In this document: piece by piece, positions 5,593 to 7,011 of the stretch
Layout of the letters: each line of letters opens with the position of its first letter
Position numbering within the stretch: the first letter of the stretch is position 1
Notes under the pieces: generated by a model
Told to the model about the DNA's origin: nothing
What the model saw: the letters and a program-made list of their open reading frames with translations, nothing else
Database searches by the model: none
Assembly (NCBI GenBank): GCA_018660405.1
Contig: JABJKL010000005.1
Span: 1 to 7,011, forward strand
Direction: 5' to 3'
Length of the DNA stretch: 7,011 nt
Source of the DNA: Pseudomonadota bacterium
Lineage (GTDB): Bacteria; Pseudomonadota; Gammaproteobacteria; Arenicellales; Arenicellaceae
Program-made: the position numbers and the translations under genes

Positions 5593-6009
5593 TTAGGTCA
5601 GACAGGCTGAAATTTTTTCTGCCAGAGCTGCCAAATCATCAGCAACATTGCCCGATGATGCATGCTTGCCGAGATTATGCATAGAGCCTGGGATAATATG
5701 AAAATGAATGTGATCGACTGTCTGGCCTGCGGCCGCACCGTTCAGTTGCATCAACATAATCCCTTCTGCCTGCATGGCCTGTTTAACCGCGGCAGCTACG
5801 CGTTGAACCACTTGAATTAAATTAGCCGCGCCCGCCCCGGATAGATCGAAGAGCGTCATGGCTGGCTCTTTTGGAATCACGATCGTATGGCCCGGAGCCT
5901 GCGGCATAATGTCCATAAATGCTAGCGTAGCATCATCTTCATACACCTTGTTGCATGGGTTTTCGGCCCGCAATATTTTGGCGAATATGTTTTGAGAGTC
6001 ATAACTCAT
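5593..6009 (-). CDS. HIT-family (histidine triad) protein
   Basis: HIT proteins hydrolyse nucleotide conjugates such as phosphoramidates or dinucleoside polyphosphates. The 138-residue product is the usual size for a bacterial Hint/HIT protein. The conserved segments are in order: IFAKILRAENPCNKVYEDD (8-26), FMDIMPQAPGHTIVIPK (31-47), and LNGAAAGQTVDHIHFHIIP (89-107), which holds the triad His100-X-His102-X-His104; the middle histidine is the expected nucleophile. I chose ATG at 6009 because GGAGA (6022-6018) precedes it by eight bases, because the family N-terminus fits, and because the longer frame to 6066 would begin with TTG and run 41 bases into the EttA gene. It lies 16 bases after EttA and 7 before the kinase, in one operon. 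The physiological substrate is unknown. Confidence 0.92.
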   Translation of the reverse strand: MSYDSQNIFAKILRAENPCNKVYEDDATLAFMDIMPQAPGHTIVIPKEPAMTLFDLSGAGAANLIQVVQRVAAAVKQAMQAEGIMLMQLNGAAAGQTVDHIHFHIIPGSMHNLGKHASSGNVADDLAALAEKISACLT

Positions 6010-6017
6010 TACTGAAT

Positions 6018-6022
6018 TCTCC
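6018..6022 (-). promoter_or_regulatory. ribosome binding site that fixes the HIT start
   Basis: On the minus strand GGAGA lies eight bases before the ATG at 6009 and just past the EttA stop codon (6028-6026). It favours the short HIT form over a TTG start at 6066. Confidence 0.7.
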
Positions 6023-6025
6023 AGG

Positions 6026-7011
6026 TTATTTTCCAAGTTTGCGATATTGCATCCGGTGCGGCTCAAAATTTTCGCCTTTTCGCCGCTTCAGGTCTTCATG
6101 GTAATCGGTGAAGTTACCTTCGAAGAAAACCACGTCGCTGTCACCTTCAAACGCCAACACATGGGTCGCGACGCGATCTAAAAACCACCGATCATGCGAT
6201 ATCACCATCACACTACCCGGAAAAGCCAGTATGGCTTCTTCCAAAGCACGTAAAGTTTCAACATCCAGATCATTCGATGGCTCATCCAGTAATAGTACAT
6301 TTGCACCCTGCTTCAGCGTATTTGCCAAATGTAAGCGGCCACGTTCGCCACCGGAGAGTTCCCCAACACGCTTTTGCTGATCAGAACCCTTAAAATTAAA
6401 GCGGGCTACATAAGCCCGTGAGTTTACTTGATACGCTCCCACCTGAATAAGATCGTCACCACCGGAAACCGCCTCCCAAACCGTTTTGTCATCCTGCAAT
6501 TGCTCTCTGCCTTGCTCAACATAAGCAATCTGAACACTCTCGCCAACCGTCACACTGCCGTTATCTGGGGTTTCTTCGCCGGTAATCATCCTGAACAGCG
6601 TCGACTTGCCCGCACCATTGCCTCCAATAATCCCGACAATTCCGCCCGCCGGGACGGAGAAACTCAAATCGCTGAACAACACCTGACCACCAAACGCTTT
6701 ACTGACCGATTGGAAATTGATTACCTGATCGCCCAGCCGCTCACCTGGTGGAATATAGATCTCGTTGGTTTCACTTCGTTGCTGAAAATCTTTTGAATTC
6801 AGCTCATCGAAACGGGCGAGCCGAGCTTTGCTCTTTGACTGGCGTCCTTTGGGGTTTGCCCGCACCCACTCCAATTCTTGTTGCACCGCCTTTAGTCGTG
6901 AAGTTTCGGCTTTTTCTTCGTGTTCCAGACGCTTCTCACGCTGTTCAAGCCATAGAGAGTAGTTACCCTCATATGGAATACCCCGGCCACGATCCAATTC
7001 CAAAATCCAGC
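6026..7011 (-). CDS. ettA: energy-dependent translational throttle protein EttA (C-terminal part)
   Basis: This is a ribosome-associated ABC-F ATPase that binds the E site and gates the first peptide-bond step according to the ATP/ADP ratio. About 328 of roughly 555 residues are visible. The gene enters from the right edge, and the first whole codon (7009) gives W-I-L-E-L-D-R-G, so the TTG at 7003 is an internal Leu, not a start. In order come the end of ABC domain 1, the charged interdomain linker (ELEWVR, then GRQSKSKARLARFDELN, about 6800-6880) and ABC domain 2. That domain has Walker A GGNGAGKST (E. coli has GPNGAGKST), signature LSGGERGRLHLA, Walker B LLLDEPSNDLD and the switch histidine in ISHDRWFLDR. 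EGNFTDY and a basic tail close the protein, as in E. coli EttA. It is first in an operon with the HIT and kinase genes. The identification is firm; the N-terminus is outside the window. Confidence 0.95.
   Translation of the reverse strand, partial: WILELDRGRGIPYEGNYSLWLEQREKRLEHEEKAETSRLKAVQQELEWVRANPKGRQSKSKARLARFDELNSKDFQQRSETNEIYIPPGERLGDQVINFQSVSKAFGGQVLFSDLSFSVPAGGIVGIIGGNGAGKSTLFRMITGEETPDNGSVTVGESVQIAYVEQGREQLQDDKTVWEAVSGGDDLIQVGAYQVNSRAYVARFNFKGSDQQKRVGELSGGERGRLHLANTLKQGANVLLLDEPSNDLDVETLRALEEAILAFPGSVMVISHDRWFLDRVATHVLAFEGDSDVVFFEGNFTDYHEDLKRRKGENFEPHRMQYRKLGK

Noticed and set aside
5593..6066. Longer HIT protein starting at 6066
   Set aside because: The start would be TTG inside the EttA coding end; the ATG at 6009 has a good ribosome site and matches the family N-terminus.
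6428..6796. 122-codon plus-strand open frame inside ettA
   Set aside because: It is antisense to a firmly identified gene, and its protein lacks recognisable features.

Overview
The window looks like a piece of a gammaproteobacterial chromosome, probably from a marine or environmental lineage. This is inferred from the gene set and protein resemblance, not from any marker gene. The EttA fragment follows the E. coli protein almost position by position. The aminotransferase is AspC/TyrB-like along its whole length. The sugar kinase is of the AmgK type found in Pseudomonas and relatives. Base composition looks near 50% GC by eye.

Layout, left to right. Positions 1-298 hold no convincing gene; a possible worn insertion-sequence end lies at the extreme left, overlapping a 7-bp GC-rich hairpin. 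Positions 299-1435 (+) encode an exported alpha/beta hydrolase resembling the Alcaligenes 'esterase 713' type. An HxlR-family regulator (1602-2309, -) and an OsmC-family protein (2457-3029, +) are divergently transcribed from a 147-bp gap that carries a clean 6-bp inverted repeat, a good operator candidate. An aspartate/aromatic aminotransferase (3178-4380, -) follows. Then comes a tight minus-strand operon, read from right to left: the C-terminal ~60% of EttA (6026 to the right edge), a HIT-family protein (5593-6009) and an AmgK-like phosphotransferase (4554-5585), with gaps of only 16 and 7 bp.

The most unusual structure is a pair of direct repeats, about 80-100 bp each (1491-1590 and 3121-3201), that bracket the HxlR/OsmC module. 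The right copy is the 3' end and downstream flank of the aminotransferase gene. The left copy repeats this, including a perfect 26-bp core and an in-frame tail reading S-A-V-V-D-Q-A-stop (A-S-V-V-D-Q-A-stop in the intact gene). This suggests that the ~1.5-kb regulator/OsmC module was inserted at, or replaced part of, a duplicated aminotransferase 3' end. No integrase or transposase is present in the module.

Probable roles: HxlR/OsmC is a self-contained redox or electrophile stress-response pair. EttA throttles translation in response to energy state, HIT proteins hydrolyse nucleotide conjugates, and AmgK-type kinases phosphorylate cell-wall sugars at the anomeric position. No wholly new system can be shown from this sequence alone. 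The direct-repeat-bounded module and a few active-site substitutions are the points most worth following up.
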